Positions 40,362 to 49,458 of a stretch of DNA of 64,000 nt are shown piece by piece. Position 1 is the stretch's first letter. Every line of letters starts with the position of its first letter. This stretch comes from UBA7477 sp045602925 (GTDB lineage Bacteria; Bacillota; Clostridia; Oscillospirales; Ruminococcaceae): the NCBI GenBank assembly GCA_045602925.1, contig JAZSCN010000041.1:124001-188000 (forward strand), in the 5' to 3' direction. The position numbers and the translations under genes were made by a program. Below the pieces are notes generated by a model. It was not told where the DNA came from. It saw only the letters and a program-made list of their open reading frames with translations, and did not search any database.

Positions 40362-41249
40362 TTAGAGGTTTGATATGATGAAGTGCACTGTTCCGAATGA
40401 GAACGCAACCGGCACATCAATAGCAACATCGCTAAATGAAACAGCTGTTTTATAAACAAATTCCTGTGGTTCGAGAGTCATCTCGTCGCCGAGCTCGTTA
40501 GACTGGTTAACGATAAACAGACCGTTATGCTGGTTAAGGAACTCGCCTACTGTAGCATCGACAAATTCATCGGCTGTTACGAGCTTTTGCTCAGAAAATC
40601 TTTCAGCAAACTTAATATAGACATCTGTATCACAGCAGATAGCTGTAAAGGCGTTAATATCCTCGCTCTTGATATACTGGCTGACTGTATTCTCATACTC
40701 TGCGCTTGTTACAACAGAGGCAGTAAGCGGTGTGAAGTCATCGCCTATAAATCTGATAAGATTCTTGAAAAGCAAGGTAAGGTATGAGGTATACTTGTTA
40801 GGGTCCTTAACGCCGTCTACCTTATAGAAATCAGCGATAATCTTATCGAGCTTATCGGTCTTATCGCCGTTTAAATCGTCTTCTGAAAGAGCGTTGCAGT
40901 TCTTATAGTCATTGATAGCCTGCTCAAACTGAGCGTTTGTAAGCACGCCGTTATTAACGAGAGTCTGGCCTAAAACGAGGTAATCCTGAGGCTGCTTTGA
41001 GAGAAGCTCCTCGACCTGTTCCTTAGTCATAAAGCCCATTTCTGTAGCGATATCACCGATTCTCTTATCGACTGTTGCCTGAACCTGGTGGATAAATTCG
41101 ACCTGTCCTGCATTAAGATAGCCTGCATTGATAGCGAGCACGCCAAGTCTTGTCTTGGTATTCTTCTTATCGTCGAGTGCCTTAGCGAGCTGCTGGGCAG
41201 TAACGATACCCTGATTTAAAAGATAGCTACCGAAAAATTGTGCAAACAT
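40362..41249 (-). CDS. CheX/CheC-like phosphatase fused to MshEN/GspE-N-like repeats
   Basis: 295 residues. N-terminal half (about 5-115): helical repeats reading GSYLLNQGIVTAQQL, LGVLAINAGYLNAGQV and LGQTLVNNGVLTNAQF, like the N-terminal domains of GspE/MshE, some of which bind c-di-GMP. C-terminal half (about 140-295): CheX-like domain with the ExxN motif (Glu236, Asn239) and Pro261 about 22 residues on, as in CheC/CheX/FliY phosphatases. It sits 6 nt after a CheY-like receiver gene, so it probably dephosphorylates that receiver. No chemotaxis genes are in the window. Confidence 0.7.
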   Translation of the reverse strand: MFAQFFGSYLLNQGIVTAQQLAKALDDKKNTKTRLGVLAINAGYLNAGQVEFIHQVQATVDKRIGDIATEMGFMTKEQVEELLSKQPQDYLVLGQTLVNNGVLTNAQFEQAINDYKNCNALSEDDLNGDKTDKLDKIIADFYKVDGVKDPNKYTSYLTLLFKNLIRFIGDDFTPLTASVVTSAEYENTVSQYIKSEDINAFTAICCDTDVYIKFAERFSEQKLVTADEFVDATVGEFLNQHNGLFIVNQSNELGDEMTLEPQEFVYKTAVSFSDVAIDVPVAFSFGTVHFIISNL

Positions 41250-41255
41250 TACGCC

Positions 41256-41633
41256 TTACACTCCCTTCGCAACGATTTCTATAAGCTTTAATACCTGGTC
41301 ATTAGCGATTGGCTTCTGGAGAAACTCAAACGCACCGGCATTGATAGCATCTTTAAGGTGATTCTGAGTACCAACAGAAGAAGCCATTACGATTTTAGCG
41401 TTAGCATCAAACTCGATAATCTCTTTAACCGCGTCGATACCTGTCTTCTTAGGCATTACGATATCCATAAAAACAATATCCGGCTTATATTCCTTATAAT
41501 TATCTACTGCCTGCTCGCCGTCGGCTGCTTCATAGCAAGCCTTTACGCCAAGTGAGAGTATATAATCCTTAAGCTTTTTTCTTGCAAACATAGAATCGTC
41601 GCAAATCATAACGGACATTTCATTTATTGTCAT
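41256..41633 (-). CDS. Stand-alone CheY-like response regulator
   Basis: 125 residues, a receiver domain only. Acidic pair Asp12/Asp13, phospho-acceptor Asp57 (FMDIVMP), Ser85 (MASS) and Lys107 (LQKPI) are all in place. Start chosen at the ATG after AGGAGG. It is cotranscribed with the CheX-like gene from the promoter at 41670-41698. No histidine kinase is adjacent; output must come through protein contact. Confidence 0.9.
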   Translation of the reverse strand: MTINEMSVMICDDSMFARKKLKDYILSLGVKACYEAADGEQAVDNYKEYKPDIVFMDIVMPKKTGIDAVKEIIEFDANAKIVMASSVGTQNHLKDAINAGAFEFLQKPIANDQVLKLIEIVAKGV

Positions 41634-41669
41634 AATAATTCCTCCTGAAATTATATTTTTCATATAATT

Positions 41670-41698
41670 ATAATACCATAAAAATTCACAAATTGCAA
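41670..41698 (-). promoter_or_regulatory. Promoter of the CheY-CheX pair
   Basis: On the minus strand TTGCAA (41693-41698), 17-nt spacer, TATTAT (41670-41675). Confidence 0.65.
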
Positions 41699-41776
41699 GA
41701 GCATTTTACATATATTTTTGTTGTAATTATCCACAAAGTTATTGCTCATTTTTTATGGAGATTTTTTAGACGGATG

Positions 41777-41805
41777 TTGACAAAATTATCCCATTATGAT
41801 ATAAT
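41777..41805 (+). promoter_or_regulatory. Promoter of tRNA-Leu
   Basis: Perfect TTGACA (41777-41782), 17-nt spacer, TATAAT (41800-41805), 27 nt before the tRNA. Confidence 0.85.
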
Positions 41806-41832
41806 TATCAAGATAAATTTCGAATACGCCAT

Positions 41833-41919
41833 GCCGGCGTGGTGGAATTGGCAGACGCGCCGGACTCAAAATCCGGTGGTAGTGATACCGTGCGGGTTCG
41901 ACCCCCGCCGCCGGCACCA
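41833..41919 (+). tRNA. tRNA-Leu (anticodon CAA)
   Basis: 87 nt with encoded CCA. Acceptor GCCGGCG pairs with CGCCGGC; anticodon stem CCGGA/TCCGG encloses CTCAAAA with anticodon CAA; a long class II variable arm (GGTGGTAGTGATACC region) and a T-arm GCGGG-TTCGACC-CCCGC follow. Class II shape and discriminator A identify leucine. No integrated element at this tRNA. Confidence 0.97.
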
Positions 41920-41924
41920 GAAAA

Positions 41925-41952
41925 AAGCAGTTCCAAAGAACTGTCTTTTTTT
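41925..41952 (+). terminator. Terminator after tRNA-Leu
   Basis: Stem AAGCAGTTC/GAACTGTCTT with CAAA loop and T-run. Confidence 0.85.
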
Positions 41953-42012
41953 CAATGATATCTACATTCCTCACTAAACGAGAGATTATTATGACATATT
42001 ATGGAGGTTATT

Positions 42013-42570
42013 ATGGCAAGCGATATCAAAGTTAAGATTTGTGAAAAATGCGGTGTTTTAAACTCCGATGATGACACTGTATGCGAGGCTTGCGACACAA
42101 AGCTCGGCGAGGCTGTTTCTAACGATGCCGCTGACAAGATCATTGCCGATATTGCCAAGAAAAAGGAAGCTATTGAAAGGGCAAAGCGTGCCAGCATTGT
42201 AGAAGATTATGAAGCTGACAATATTGAAGAAATCCCTACCACTCCATTTGGAAAGGTTATCGGTGTACTCTCCTATGCTCTCATTGCAGCATATATTGTA
42301 CTTTTTATAGTAGGTTTAATTAAAGGTGTTGGAGCTGCCGGTGCATTTTTTATGTGGGATCTTTTAATGTGTCTATTTTTAGTGTTTAATGCAGTCTCAT
42401 GCTTTAATCCTACACTTGGATGGAGAATCACTCATTTCGGCTACATAATGCACTACAAAAAGCTTCCGGAACCGTCGGACATAGGCTTTGTGATGATACA
42501 GATAAGCTACATACTCTTCCTTATTGTTGGTATAGCGGGCTTTGGTTTCCAACTTTATTTTGCTTTTTAG
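42013..42570 (+). CDS. Zinc-ribbon membrane protein of unknown function
   Basis: 185 residues from the ATG after GGAGGT. N-terminal four-Cys ribbon CEKCGVLNSDDDTVCEAC, a helical charged linker, and three or four membrane segments (about 80-185). No recognised family. It has its own position between the tRNA and the SulP gene. Confidence 0.6.
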   Translation: MASDIKVKICEKCGVLNSDDDTVCEACDTKLGEAVSNDAADKIIADIAKKKEAIERAKRASIVEDYEADNIEEIPTTPFGKVIGVLSYALIAAYIVLFIVGLIKGVGAAGAFFMWDLLMCLFLVFNAVSCFNPTLGWRITHFGYIMHYKKLPEPSDIGFVMIQISYILFLIVGIAGFGFQLYFAF

Positions 42571-42654
42571 CTAGGCAGATACTTTATGCAAATCGCTCTC
42601 TTTCGGTATTCCGGAAGAGAGTTTTTACGTAAAAATATTTAGGAGATGAATTTT

Positions 42655-44337
42655 TTGAAGAAAAGTTATCTGAAGCCTAAGCTATTCACGGTTATGAGTA
42701 GCTACTCGAGGCAACAGCTTATCAAGGATATTGTTGCCGGAATTATTGTAGCGATAATTGCTCTGCCGTTATCTATAGCTTTGGCACTTGCGTCGGGGGT
42801 TGAGCCGGCTTGTGGTGTTTACACGGCGATTGCGGCGGGATTTGTTGTTTCATTCCTTGGAGGAAGCAGGATACAGATTGCCGGCCCTACGGCTGCTTTT
42901 GCGACCATTGTAGCGGGAATTGTTGCAACTCAGGGAATGAGCGGGCTATTCTTAGCTACTATAATTGCGGGTATTATACTTATACTTATGGGCATATTCA
43001 AATTTGGCTCGCTTATCAAGTTTATTCCTTACACCATCACGACAGGCTTTACGGCAGGTATTGCTGTGACTATTCTTGTGGGACAAATCAAGGACTTCCT
43101 TGGTCTACAATATGCCGAAGGAGTAAAGCCGATTGAGACAATCGAAAAGCTTGAAGCCAACGTTGATGCTATGGGCACATTTTCCTGGCAGGCGTTACTT
43201 ATTGGTGGGATATGCTTACTAATACTTATTATTTATCCAAGGTTTGAAAAGAGGGTTCCACCTTCACTTATTGCAGTAATTGTCAGTGCGCTACTTGTAG
43301 AGCTTATACCGACGCTCCAAGAGGGCGTATTCACGATTGGTGAGCTTTACACTATTCCTTCGGGATTACCTAAGGTTGACTTTGGAAGCATTGACATTAG
43401 TATTTCAAGCATTTCGAAGGTGCTGCCTGACGCATTCACAATCGCAATTCTTGCGGCTATTGAGTCGCTTTTATCCTGCGTAGTAGCTGACAGCATGGTT
43501 AACTCAAAGCACAACTCGAACATGGAGCTTGTTGCGCAGGGCTGTGGAAACATAGCGTCGGTACTGTTTGGTGGTATACCTGCTACGGGTGCTATTGCGA
43601 GAACGGCTGCTAATGCAAAGAATGGTGGTAGGACACCTATTGCCGGCATGGTACATGCTATTGTGTTGCTTCTTGTACTTCTTTTCCTTATGCCTTATGC
43701 AGGGCTTATTCCTATGCCTGCTATAGCGGCGATACTATTTGTTGTAGCTTACAATATGAGTGAGTGGAGAAAGTTCGTTCACACTATAAAGTCTGCACCA
43801 AGAAGCGACATAGCAGTAATGGTTATCACATTTGTTCTGACGGTAGTATTTGACCTTGTTGTAGCTATTGAGGTTGGAATGGTGCTTGCTGCTATGCTCT
43901 TTATGAAACGTATGAGCGACGAGGCATCTGTTACTGCGTGGAAAAACATTGACAGTGAAAACGACAGCGAGAGCATTGACCAGAAGGTTGTACCAAATGG
44001 TGTCAGGGTATACGAGATTAGTGGACCTATGTTCTTTGGTGCGGCTGATAAAATTCTCAGCATATCCTTTGATGATGATACGCGCTGCTTGATACTCAGA
44101 ATGAGGGCTGTTCCGGCGATTGACTCTACTGCGATGAACTCGCTTGAGTCCATTCACAAACAATGCGCTGAGAGAAACATAGCTCTTATACTTTCGCACG
44201 TTAATTCTCAGCCACTTACGGCGATGAAGAAATCCGGCTTCTACAAGACTATTGGAGAAGAAAACTTCTGCAGTCACATTGACATTGCAATTTCCAGGGC
44301 AAAGCAATTATGCAATAATACGGTTGACGTTAATTAA
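42655..44337 (+). CDS. SulP family anion transporter with STAS domain
   Basis: 560 residues. The membrane part (about 15-415) has IVAGIIVAIIALPLSIALALASGVEP, the SulP entry motif, and GPTAAFATIVAGI. The cytoplasmic STAS domain (about 440-555) has GVRVYEISGPMFFGAADKI and MRAVPAIDSTAMNSL. The family exchanges sulfate, bicarbonate or dicarboxylates; the substrate is unknown. A TTG 9 nt after AGGAG was preferred as the start over an ATG that touches that site. Confidence 0.9.
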   Translation: MKKSYLKPKLFTVMSSYSRQQLIKDIVAGIIVAIIALPLSIALALASGVEPACGVYTAIAAGFVVSFLGGSRIQIAGPTAAFATIVAGIVATQGMSGLFLATIIAGIILILMGIFKFGSLIKFIPYTITTGFTAGIAVTILVGQIKDFLGLQYAEGVKPIETIEKLEANVDAMGTFSWQALLIGGICLLILIIYPRFEKRVPPSLIAVIVSALLVELIPTLQEGVFTIGELYTIPSGLPKVDFGSIDISISSISKVLPDAFTIAILAAIESLLSCVVADSMVNSKHNSNMELVAQGCGNIASVLFGGIPATGAIARTAANAKNGGRTPIAGMVHAIVLLLVLLFLMPYAGLIPMPAIAAILFVVAYNMSEWRKFVHTIKSAPRSDIAVMVITFVLTVVFDLVVAIEVGMVLAAMLFMKRMSDEASVTAWKNIDSENDSESIDQKVVPNGVRVYEISGPMFFGAADKILSISFDDDTRCLILRMRAVPAIDSTAMNSLESIHKQCAERNIALILSHVNSQPLTAMKKSGFYKTIGEENFCSHIDIAISRAKQLCNNTVDVN

Positions 44338-44346
44338 GGGCGCAAA

Positions 44347-44380
44347 AAGGCTCGGTAGGTATCCCCTATCGAGCCTTAAA
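44347..44380. terminator. Bidirectional terminator
   Basis: Stem AAGGCTCGGTAGG/CCCTATCGAGCCTT between the converging SulP and YesL genes. Confidence 0.75.
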
Positions 44381-44393
44381 TTATGCTATGAGC

Positions 44394-45281
44394 TTATGAA
44401 ATTCTCTTTCCGCCACCCTTGGATTTTGGTGCTGAATGCTTTTTCTTTTGTTTTGAAGTACCCTTAGGGACCTTCACCGGAGCTTCGGAGCCGCCCTTAT
44501 CCTCGAAGATTGCGTCTTCCTTATCCATAGGACGCAGGTAATCAAACTCAGGATTCTTCTCGCCTCGCTTATCGTAGTAAGGCTGGATAACATACTTTCT
44601 GATAACAGGATAGCAGTTATAGCATATAACGAATGCAAGGAATGAAAACAGCAGGGCTGCGATTATTACAAGGTCAATAATGATTGCTGCGTTGGAAGCT
44701 GTTCCGACGATAAGCAGTACCATAAATGCGAGAATTCCTATAAGTGTAAAGAATGAGATGAGAGTTGCTTTAAGACCAACACTCGTAAGCAAAAATGCGT
44801 TCTTTAAAATCTGCTTCATTTTAAGGTTAGTTGAAACTATAAGCAGGTAGATATAGAAATGCATCAGGAAGATAATAAGCATAAGGCTTATTGCTACGAC
44901 AAGAAAGACTTTTCCTATATCGTATTCGAGCGAGAAGTTATAATAGAAGTACACCATAACATACGCCCAATAAATCAGTAACATATCGACGATTCCGACT
45001 ACAAACGACTGCTTGAAATTGCTCTTAAACGCCTTCCAGAAGTCGTGGAACATAAAGCAACTACGCTCCTGAGAATAGTTTCTCGCAACCTTTATAAGTC
45101 CTGCTGTTGCCGGACCGATTGTTACGATAGGGATACAGAACACTATGTAGAGAAGGTTAAGAAACACAAGGTCCCAGAAGTGTCTGCCGAAAACCTCCAA
45201 AAACTTAAAGAAGCCCTTTTTTTCCTGTGGCATTTTAGGTATGCCAGGCCCTGCATTATCATAATTAGAAAACAAGCCCAT
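44394..45281 (-). CDS. YesL/DUF624 family membrane protein
   Basis: 295 residues with five or six membrane segments (about 30-235). WDLVFLNLLYIVFCIPIVTIGPATAGLIKVARN is the DUF624 core seen in B. subtilis YesL, encoded near carbohydrate-uptake genes in many Firmicutes. A long basic, Lys/Ser/Gly-rich tail (about 260-295) is an addition. Function of the family is unknown. Confidence 0.85.
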   Translation of the reverse strand: MGLFSNYDNAGPGIPKMPQEKKGFFKFLEVFGRHFWDLVFLNLLYIVFCIPIVTIGPATAGLIKVARNYSQERSCFMFHDFWKAFKSNFKQSFVVGIVDMLLIYWAYVMVYFYYNFSLEYDIGKVFLVVAISLMLIIFLMHFYIYLLIVSTNLKMKQILKNAFLLTSVGLKATLISFFTLIGILAFMVLLIVGTASNAAIIIDLVIIAALLFSFLAFVICYNCYPVIRKYVIQPYYDKRGEKNPEFDYLRPMDKEDAIFEDKGGSEAPVKVPKGTSKQKKKHSAPKSKGGGKRIS

Positions 45282-45314
45282 TTTTAATATCCTTTCAATA
45301 TTTCTACGATTATA

Positions 45315-46133
45315 TTACTTTGACAGCTCGTAGGCTCTCTTAGTACACGCCTTACAGCAGTCCTCTATACTTTTCTCAAAGCCACCGTTATAAAGCTCGG
45401 TAAGACCGGCGATAGTAGTGCCACCCTTTGACGAAACCATTGTGATAAGCTCGTCGATAGAATATCCACTATCGGTAATCATTTTTGCTGAACCGATAAG
45501 TGTTTTTGCAAAAAGCTCTTTTGCTGTAGCTTCGTCGATTCCGACTGAGGCAGCATATTCCATAAAGCACTTTGCAAAGAGATATGTAAAGGCCGGTGAT
45601 GAGCCATTTACAGCGATAATCTCTTTCATCTTGTCTTTAGAGATAACCTTTGCAGTTCCGCAAGCAGAGAAGATACTGCACACTACATCAAACTCCTCGT
45701 CTGTAACAGCGTCGTTTCTTGAAAGTGCTGATGCACCTTCACCGAGAAGCAGTGGTGTATTAGGCATAACGAGTACAACCTTAGCGTTTTCTATAGTCAT
45801 ATCTGCGATATACTTATCCGTGATACCTGCTGCTATTGAAACAAACACTGTATTCTCTGTAGTATACGGTGAAAGTTCTTTTAATACTTCCTCAAACATT
45901 TGAGGCTTAACTGCTAAAAAGACATACTTACACTCTTGCATAACATCCTTAATGCTTTTAAGGGCTGTTACGCCATAATCCTTAAGTCTTTCAACCTGCT
46001 GTGCATTTACGTCAAAGGCTGAGAGCTTAATAGCCTTATTGCCGTTAGAGCTATCGCACAGGCCGTTTGCTGACACGCCACGCATAATTGCATAGCCCAT
46101 ATTTCCGGCGCCGATAAATCCGACTGTTATCAT
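45315..46133 (-). CDS. proC: Pyrroline-5-carboxylate reductase
   Basis: 272 residues. Last step of proline synthesis: NAD(P)H reduction of pyrroline-5-carboxylate. FIGAGNMGYAIMRG (about 5-18) is the nucleotide loop, LAVKPQMF and VMPNTPLLLGEGASAL follow, and the C-terminal VSSKGGTTIAGLTELYNGGFE is the family signature. Transcribed from its own promoter. Confidence 0.96.
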   Translation of the reverse strand: MITVGFIGAGNMGYAIMRGVSANGLCDSSNGNKAIKLSAFDVNAQQVERLKDYGVTALKSIKDVMQECKYVFLAVKPQMFEEVLKELSPYTTENTVFVSIAAGITDKYIADMTIENAKVVLVMPNTPLLLGEGASALSRNDAVTDEEFDVVCSIFSACGTAKVISKDKMKEIIAVNGSSPAFTYLFAKCFMEYAASVGIDEATAKELFAKTLIGSAKMITDSGYSIDELITMVSSKGGTTIAGLTELYNGGFEKSIEDCCKACTKRAYELSK

Positions 46134-46170
46134 AACAATAACCTCTTAATCATAAATAATATTAAAGAAT

Positions 46171-46199
46171 ATTATACTACATTTAGCACAAAAAATCAA
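46171..46199 (-). promoter_or_regulatory. Promoter of proC
   Basis: On the minus strand TTGATT (46194-46199), 17-nt spacer, TATAAT (46171-46176). Confidence 0.65.
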
Positions 46200-46309
46200 G
46201 AGCGATTTTATACATAAGGCTCATTTGACACACACGATATCTTTACTTTATGAAAGATAAATGATATAATTACTTCATACTATATTTTTACAAGCTGAGG
46301 TGAAACATC

Positions 46310-46849
46310 TTGGAACTTTCAATTATAAAAGTTGAAAAGGACACTCCCTGCTACAAAGCTGTAAACAGACTCAACATAGAGGCTTTTCCAAAATGCGAGA
46401 GGGTACCGACGGGCAAGCTTTTATCATTCACAAAATCTGGTGGCGAGTTTATTGCCTTTTATGACAAAAACGAGTTTATTGGGTTCTCATACTTCAGGTC
46501 GGCAATGGGGCTGACGTATATTTGCTTTCTGGCTATTCAAAAGGAAAAGCGTTCGATGGGTTACGGCAGGGCTATACTTGAAAAAATGGCTATGCTCTAC
46601 CCTAACAATCAGCTTGTACTTGAGATTGAGCCACTTGACAAGTCGGCAGAAAACTACGAGCAGAGGCTAAGGCGTGCGTCATTTTACTTAAGCTGTGGAT
46701 TTAAGGATTCCGGCTATACTTCGGCGTATATGGGGAATGTTTTTGATATCTATTACAAGGGTACGGGCTTTGAGATAAAGCGTTTTTATGACCTTTTAGA
46801 TTCAATGAGGGGTGGAAAATTCCAGCCTGTTGTCACAAAAAAAGAATGA
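46310..46849 (+). CDS. GNAT family N-acetyltransferase
   Basis: 179 residues. Central GNAT core: a beta strand with ITYICFLAI-like hydrophobics, then KRSMGYGRAILEKM, the acetyl-CoA binding loop (R/Q-x-x-G-x-G/A), and a QLVLEIEPLD strand. Substrate unknown. Starts with TTG, 7 nt after GAGGTG; no in-frame ATG fits. Confidence 0.8.
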   Translation: MELSIIKVEKDTPCYKAVNRLNIEAFPKCERVPTGKLLSFTKSGGEFIAFYDKNEFIGFSYFRSAMGLTYICFLAIQKEKRSMGYGRAILEKMAMLYPNNQLVLEIEPLDKSAENYEQRLRRASFYLSCGFKDSGYTSAYMGNVFDIYYKGTGFEIKRFYDLLDSMRGGKFQPVVTKKE

Positions 46850-46860
46850 TTTTTTACAAG

Positions 46861-46892
46861 ACAGAGTCATAACAAAAATGGCTCTGTTTTTT
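46861..46892 (+). terminator. Terminator after the GNAT gene
   Basis: Stem ACAGAGTC-like arm with GGCTCTGT and TTTTTTT. Confidence 0.75.
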
Positions 46893-46940
46893 TGTCTTAT
46901 TTTAAACTCCACCACGCAAACGCCCTAAAATCAGCTATCT

Positions 46941-47017
46941 CTACCAGTGGTAGACGGACTCTCTACCCTGTAATAGAGTCCTATTCCCTCTCTTTCTACC
47001 ACAAAATCGCATGGTAG
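46941..47017. repeat. CTACCA/TGGTAG repeat cluster upstream of degV
   Basis: CTACCAGTGGTAG palindrome (46941-46953), a GGACTCT/AGAGTCC hairpin (46956-46981), and CTACCA (46996-47001) with TGGTAG (47012-47017) right before the -35 box. Candidate operator array. Confidence 0.4.
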
Positions 47018-47018
47018 G

Positions 47019-47048
47019 TTGATAAGGTGCTAAGATTATGCCTATAAT
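47019..47048 (+). promoter_or_regulatory. Promoter of the DegV-hlyIII pair
   Basis: TTGATA (47019-47024), 18-nt spacer, TATAAT (47043-47048). Confidence 0.6.
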
Positions 47049-47084
47049 ATAGACAGAGAAGAAACCGCACAAGGAGACTATTCT

Positions 47085-47963
47085 ATGAACTACACAATTG
47101 TTACAGATTCCGCATCGAACATTCCTACAGAGCTTGCGGCAAAATACGATATCAGAGTTATCACGATGTCGTACTTTCGTGATGGAAAAGAGTACGCTTG
47201 CAAGGACACGTCGAAGTGGAACTGTCACGCTTACTATCAGCGAATTCGCGATGGTGCAAAAATCACGACTTCGCAGATAAACCCTCAAAGATACTTTGAC
47301 ATATTTTCTGAGATATGCGAGAGTGGCAACAACGTTTTATTCGTTGGATTATCATCCGGGGTAAGTGGTTCCTTTAACTCGGCTAAGATTGCAAGGAGTC
47401 AGGTTTTAGAAAGATTCCCTGAGAGAAAAATAGTTCTTATAGATTCTCTTGGTGCTTCAATGGGCGAGGGACTGCTTGCACTGAGGGCTGGTATTCTAAA
47501 AAAAGAGGGCTTCAGCTTAAGGGTAGTCAGAGATGAGCTACTACGGATGGTAGACAAGATGTTCCAGATATTCACTGTAGACGACCTTATGCACTTAAAG
47601 AGGGGTGGCAGGCTTTCGGGAATATCTGCAGGCATTGGAACTGTACTAGGAATAAAGCCACTTCTCACCGGCAACGTTGAGGGCAAGATAATCGCCTTCA
47701 GCAAGGTAAGAGGAAGAGCTAAGTCAATTGAGGCTCTTGCGCAAAAATACGAAGAGCTTGTGGAAAATCAGGCTATACAGACTGTTGCTATTTCTCAGGC
47801 TGACTGTCCTGAGGATGCACAGCTTCTAAAAAAGCTTATTATGAAAAACAAGCCACCAAGGGAAGTTATGATTGTAGATTTTGAGCCTGTGACCGGCTCT
47901 TATGTAGGTCCTGGGGCACTTGCACTATTCTTTTTATCACACGAGGGTGCAAGACTTAAGTAA
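47085..47963 (+). CDS. DegV family fatty-acid-binding protein
   Basis: 292 residues, normal for DegV/FakB. Opening TIVTDSASNIPTELAAKYDI and the SSGVSGSFNSA and DDLMHLKRGGRLSG blocks are diagnostic. FakB-type proteins bind a fatty acid and present it to FakA kinase for phosphorylation; no fakA is in the window. The hemolysin III gene starts 20 nt after the stop. Confidence 0.92.
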   Translation: MNYTIVTDSASNIPTELAAKYDIRVITMSYFRDGKEYACKDTSKWNCHAYYQRIRDGAKITTSQINPQRYFDIFSEICESGNNVLFVGLSSGVSGSFNSAKIARSQVLERFPERKIVLIDSLGASMGEGLLALRAGILKKEGFSLRVVRDELLRMVDKMFQIFTVDDLMHLKRGGRLSGISAGIGTVLGIKPLLTGNVEGKIIAFSKVRGRAKSIEALAQKYEELVENQAIQTVAISQADCPEDAQLLKKLIMKNKPPREVMIVDFEPVTGSYVGPGALALFFLSHEGARLK

Positions 47964-47983
47964 TACTCAAGGAGGTTATTTTT

Positions 47984-48655
47984 ATGACTAGAACAAAGCT
48001 TTGCGACAGAAAGCTTCCGAGCTATACTAAGGGCGAAGAAATTTTCAATATGTCCTCACACATTATCGGTGCAGGACTTGGTATTACAGCTATTGTACTT
48101 TGCATTATCAAGTCTGTTATAGCTACTGATGCTTGGGCTGTAGTAAGCTCGGCGATTTACGGAAGCTCGCTGATTCTTCTTTACACGGCGTCAAGTGTTT
48201 ATCACGGATTAAGGCCGGGAATGGCAAAGAAGGTTATGCAGGTTGTTGACCATTGCACGATTTATTTCCTAATTGCAGGAACATACACACCGATTCTACT
48301 CACCTCGATAAGAAAAGTGAACCCGACGGTTGCGTGGGTGCTATTTGGAATAGTATGGGGAGTATCTTCGATAGCTACAGTGTTTACGGCTATTGACCTG
48401 AAAAAATACTCAAAGTTCTCGATGATATGCTATATCGGGCTGGGCTGGTGCATTGTAATAGCATCCAAGATTGCGCTTGAAGCTATTACGACAAACGGAC
48501 TTGTACTTTTACTGCTGGGTGGAGTGGCATACACTGTTGGCGCTGTAATATACGGACTTGGCAAGAAGCACAGATACATGCACTCGGTATTTCACATCTT
48601 TGTTGTTCTGGGAAGCTTATTACACTTCTTCTGCGTACTATTTTATGTAATTTAA
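47984..48655 (+). CDS. Hemolysin III (PAQR) family membrane protein
   Basis: 223 residues with seven membrane segments. EEIFNMSSHIIGAGLG, SSVYHGL (with a metal-binding His and Ser), VDHCTIYFLIAGTYTP and the late MHSVFHIFVVLGSLLHFF, with two His, are the PAQR metal-site motifs. Role in bacteria is uncertain; membrane homeostasis has been suggested for the superfamily. Confidence 0.92.
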   Translation: MTRTKLCDRKLPSYTKGEEIFNMSSHIIGAGLGITAIVLCIIKSVIATDAWAVVSSAIYGSSLILLYTASSVYHGLRPGMAKKVMQVVDHCTIYFLIAGTYTPILLTSIRKVNPTVAWVLFGIVWGVSSIATVFTAIDLKKYSKFSMICYIGLGWCIVIASKIALEAITTNGLVLLLLGGVAYTVGAVIYGLGKKHRYMHSVFHIFVVLGSLLHFFCVLFYVI

Positions 48656-48665
48656 GACATTAGAA

Positions 48666-48704
48666 ACATCCCCTTGAAGAATAATCTTCGAGGGGATGTC
48701 TTTA
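48666..48704 (+). terminator. Terminator after the hemolysin III gene
   Basis: Stem ACATCCCCTTGAAGA/TCTTCGAGGGGATGT with a short loop and CTTTATA; also suits the converging gene. Confidence 0.8.
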
Positions 48705-48720
48705 TACGATGATATTTACC

Positions 48721-49458
48721 TTACCACATAAAGTCGGTGGTTGGGGCTTTTGGCATTTCGGGGACGGGAGGCTGAGAGGCTTCGGCAATTCTTATTGCCT
48801 TTTCTATTTCATACTCCCCTACTAAGTCGTTAAACATCTCATTCAGTGGGAAAAGTGCGTCGAAAACCTCTGCGACACGCTTTGCAAGCTTAGGGCTATA
48901 TAAAGTCTTTTTATTTGTGACCTTGACGAAGGCTGTGAGCCCTTTTTTGCTGAAAAATCTTTCTGCATCCTTTATCCTACAAGGCTTAGGGCGCTTATAC
49001 TCTTCACCTTCAAAAATCACGCCAAAGTCCTCTTCGAGAATTTTTACAAGGCCTAAAAAATACTCGGGGGCTTGCTCTAGGCGACTTCTGAAAAGCTCCA
49101 TAACGCCGGCTTCCGGCTTTGAAATTCTAAAGCCAAAGACTGCACCGTCGGCAGAGAGCTCAAAAAACAGGCTTGGCGTTCTGCTCCAATAATATGCTTC
49201 TCGCCTTATGACGAGCCACATATCCTCTCTATATTTCTTAAAGGGTGGGTACATTTCGTCTCTATATATTCTGCCTGCTTTTGACATCATCCCGGGGATA
49301 TTTGAAAAAGGTTTATAGAGTTCCTCACACAGTTCCTTCATTGGATGATAGACGCAATCAAGGTAGGTTTTTTTATTATCCTCAAACCACTGCTTATTGT
49401 TATTTTCTCTTATGCCACGAAGAAACTCGAGCGATTCTTTTGAAAAGCCTTCAAACAT
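48721..49458 (-). CDS. DUF2461 family protein
   Basis: 245 residues, soluble. The start MFEGFSKESLEFLRGIRENNNKQWFEDNKKTY matches the DUF2461 opening, and RIYRDEMYPPFKKYREDMWLVIRR (about 75-100) is the second conserved block. Function unknown. The frame extends upstream to a GTG, but the family start is this ATG; AAGGAG is about 14 nt ahead. Confidence 0.85.
   Translation of the reverse strand: MFEGFSKESLEFLRGIRENNNKQWFEDNKKTYLDCVYHPMKELCEELYKPFSNIPGMMSKAGRIYRDEMYPPFKKYREDMWLVIRREAYYWSRTPSLFFELSADGAVFGFRISKPEAGVMELFRSRLEQAPEYFLGLVKILEEDFGVIFEGEEYKRPKPCRIKDAERFFSKKGLTAFVKVTNKKTLYSPKLAKRVAEVFDALFPLNEMFNDLVGEYEIEKAIRIAEASQPPVPEMPKAPTTDFMW

Noticed and set aside
43735..44307. 190-codon minus-strand frame inside the SulP gene
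   Set aside because: Shadow of the STAS-domain coding region.
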